DNA of 6,540 bases from Sphingomonas sp. UBA4766 (GTDB taxonomy: Bacteria > Pseudomonadota > Alphaproteobacteria > Sphingomonadales > Sphingomonadaceae), in the NCBI GenBank assembly GCA_002403415.1, contig DHHS01000186.1, positions 1-6,540 on the forward strand, in the 5' to 3' direction. The notes under the pieces were generated by a model that worked only from the letters and a program-made list of their open reading frames with translations, did not search any database and was not told where the DNA came from. Positions 5,180 to 6,540 of the stretch are shown here, one piece after another. The position numbers and the translations under genes are program-made. Each line of letters opens with the position of its first letter. The stretch's first letter is position 1.

Positions 5180-6540
5180 ATGAACGACATCATCCTGGTT
5201 ATTGATGAGGGCACCACCTCCACCCGCGCCATGGCATTTGCCGCCGATGGGACTTGCCTGGCGAGCGATGCGCAGGAACTGACCCAGCATTATCCGCAAC
5301 CCGGCTGGGTCGAGCATGACGCCGCGCAAATCTGGTCGCGCACCCTTGCCGTTGCCCGTACCGTAATTGACCGTGTGGGTGGCGCCGCGCGCATCGCGGC
5401 GATCGGCATCACCAATCAACGCGAGACGGTGGTGTTCTGGGACAGGTCGACTGGCCAGCCGCTTGCCCCCGCAATTGTGTGGCAAGACCGCCGGACCGCG
5501 CAGGATTGCGCCGCGCTAAAGGCCGCCGGGCATGAACCGATGGTGCAGCAGGCGACCGGCCTATTGCTCGATCCCTATTTCTCCGGGTCCAAAATCGGCT
5601 GGGCAATGCGGCATTGGCCGCAGCTTGCAGAGGCTGGCGACCGGCTGGCGGTCGGCACCGTCGAAAGCTGGCTGGTGTGGAAACTGACCGCGACGGCGCA
5701 ACGGGGCGGCCTGCACATCACCGACGCCACCAATGCCAGCCGCACCGCCATGATTGCGATTGGTTTGGGCGGCGGATGGGATGACGGCCTGATCGAGCTG
5801 TTCGGTGCGCGTCGCGCGGTACTCCCCGAAATCGTCGATTGCGCGGGGCAATTTGGCACCACAACGCTGTTCGGCGCGGCCATCCCGATTTGCGGGCTGG
5901 CGGGCGATCAACAAGCCGCAACCATTGGCCAGGCGTGCCTCGCCCCCGGCGAGACCAAGGCGACGTTCGGCACCGGCGCCTTCATCCTGACACAGGCGGG
6001 CGCGACACAACCTCAGTCGGCCAACCGGCTGTTGTCAACGATCGCGTGGCAGCTGGGCGACAAGCGCGCCTATGCTCTTGAAGGGTCGGTATTTGTGGCG
6101 GGCAGCCTCATCAAATGGCTGCGCGACGCGATCGGCCTGATCGGCACGGCCGCCGAGACCGAAGCGCTTGCTCGCAGCGTTGCCGATAATGGCGGCGTCT
6201 ATCTCGTGCCCGCACTGGCGGGGCTGGGCGCGCCGTGGTGGCAGCCCGAGGCGCGCGGCGCTATTTTTGGGCTAAGCTTTGCCAGCAACCGTGCTCACAT
6301 CGTCCGCGCTGCGCTGGAGGCGATGGCGCATCAGGCGCACGACCTGAAAACCGCCTTTGCCGCCGACGGAGTGGACTGGGCATCGTTACGCATCGATGGC
6401 GGGATGGTCGCGAACAACTGGATGGCGCAGGACATGGCGGACATGCTGGGCATCACGGTCGAGCGCCCCGCCTTTGCCGAGACGACCGCGCTGGGCGCCG
6501 CGATGTTGGCGGGCGTCGGCTGCGGGATGTTCGCCAACCT
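5180..6540 (+). CDS. glpK: Glycerol kinase (3' end beyond window)
   Basis: FGGY-family enzyme that phosphorylates glycerol to sn-glycerol-3-phosphate with ATP, trapping it in the cytoplasm for catabolism or lipid synthesis. The 453 visible codons lack only the last 40-50 residues of the usual 490-500. Motifs match E. coli GlpK with an offset of two: IDEGTTSTR from residue 8 (catalytic-site Asp9), NQRE (79-82, glycerol-binding Arg81/Glu82), DPYFSGSK (131-138, Tyr133), GDQQA (242-246, catalytic base Asp243), FGTGAF (263-268, ATP site), EGSVFVAG (301-308), GLGAPWW (348-354) and DGGMVANN (406-413). One difference is Glu10 where E. coli has Gln in DQGTTS. The ATG at 5180 is fixed by the need to keep the IDEGTTS strand, although no Shine-Dalgarno is visible. 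No glpF, glpD or glpR lies within the window; they could follow on the right. Confidence 0.97.
   Translation, partial: MNDIILVIDEGTTSTRAMAFAADGTCLASDAQELTQHYPQPGWVEHDAAQIWSRTLAVARTVIDRVGGAARIAAIGITNQRETVVFWDRSTGQPLAPAIVWQDRRTAQDCAALKAAGHEPMVQQATGLLLDPYFSGSKIGWAMRHWPQLAEAGDRLAVGTVESWLVWKLTATAQRGGLHITDATNASRTAMIAIGLGGGWDDGLIELFGARRAVLPEIVDCAGQFGTTTLFGAAIPICGLAGDQQAATIGQACLAPGETKATFGTGAFILTQAGATQPQSANRLLSTIAWQLGDKRAYALEGSVFVAGSLIKWLRDAIGLIGTAAETEALARSVADNGGVYLVPALAGLGAPWWQPEARGAIFGLSFASNRAHIVRAALEAMAHQAHDLKTAFAADGVDWASLRIDGGMVANNWMAQDMADMLGITVERPAFAETTALGAAMLAGVGCGMFAN

Noticed and set aside
5561..6010. Minus-strand open frames (5561-6010, 5575-5883) opposite glpK
   Set aside because: They are antisense to an intact glycerol kinase with all catalytic motifs and lack recognisable domains.

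Overview
This window is ordinary, GC-rich, densely packed housekeeping chromosome from an alphaproteobacterium, most likely a sphingomonad (Sphingomonas/Sphingopyxis-like). That placement rests on the style of the proteins and on the gene order of a small coiled-coil ORF, zapA, 6S RNA, 5-formyl-THF cyclo-ligase and a DUF2842 protein. It is my inference; I could not run a search. I see no phage, IS element, CRISPR array, toxin-antitoxin pair or defence module.

Left part, minus strand (1-2177): a complete transketolase gene is followed 15 bases later by the first 41 codons of a glyceraldehyde-3-phosphate dehydrogenase gene, which runs off the left edge. They look like one central-carbon operon, with tkt supplying glyceraldehyde-3-phosphate metabolism and gap the next glycolytic step. 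A GC-rich hairpin lies just before the first possible tkt start.

Middle, plus strand (2228-3728): a compact cluster diverges from tkt. A 60-residue coiled-coil protein overlaps zapA (cell-division Z-ring protein) by one base. A good promoter straddles the zapA stop codon and launches a non-coding RNA of about 160 nt that I identify as 6S RNA. The folate enzyme 5-formyltetrahydrofolate cyclo-ligase follows, then a small two-helix membrane protein (DUF2842) that overlaps it by four bases. The zapA-ssrS-ygfA order is conserved from gammaproteobacteria, so the cluster pairs a division protein, the growth-phase regulator of RNA polymerase and a folate enzyme.

Right part (3759-6540): a tRNA-Asp(GUC) gene on the minus strand lies downstream of an AI-2E-family membrane transporter on the same strand. 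Its likely -35 box overlaps the transporter's last codons. The transporter is divergent from glycerol kinase (glpK), which starts 48 bases away and runs off the right edge having lost only its C-terminal tail.

The least routine items are the 6S RNA and its promoter, the small coiled-coil ORF with an apparently leaderless start, and start-codon and structure questions at tkt, the transporter and glpK. I found no convincing undescribed multi-gene system.
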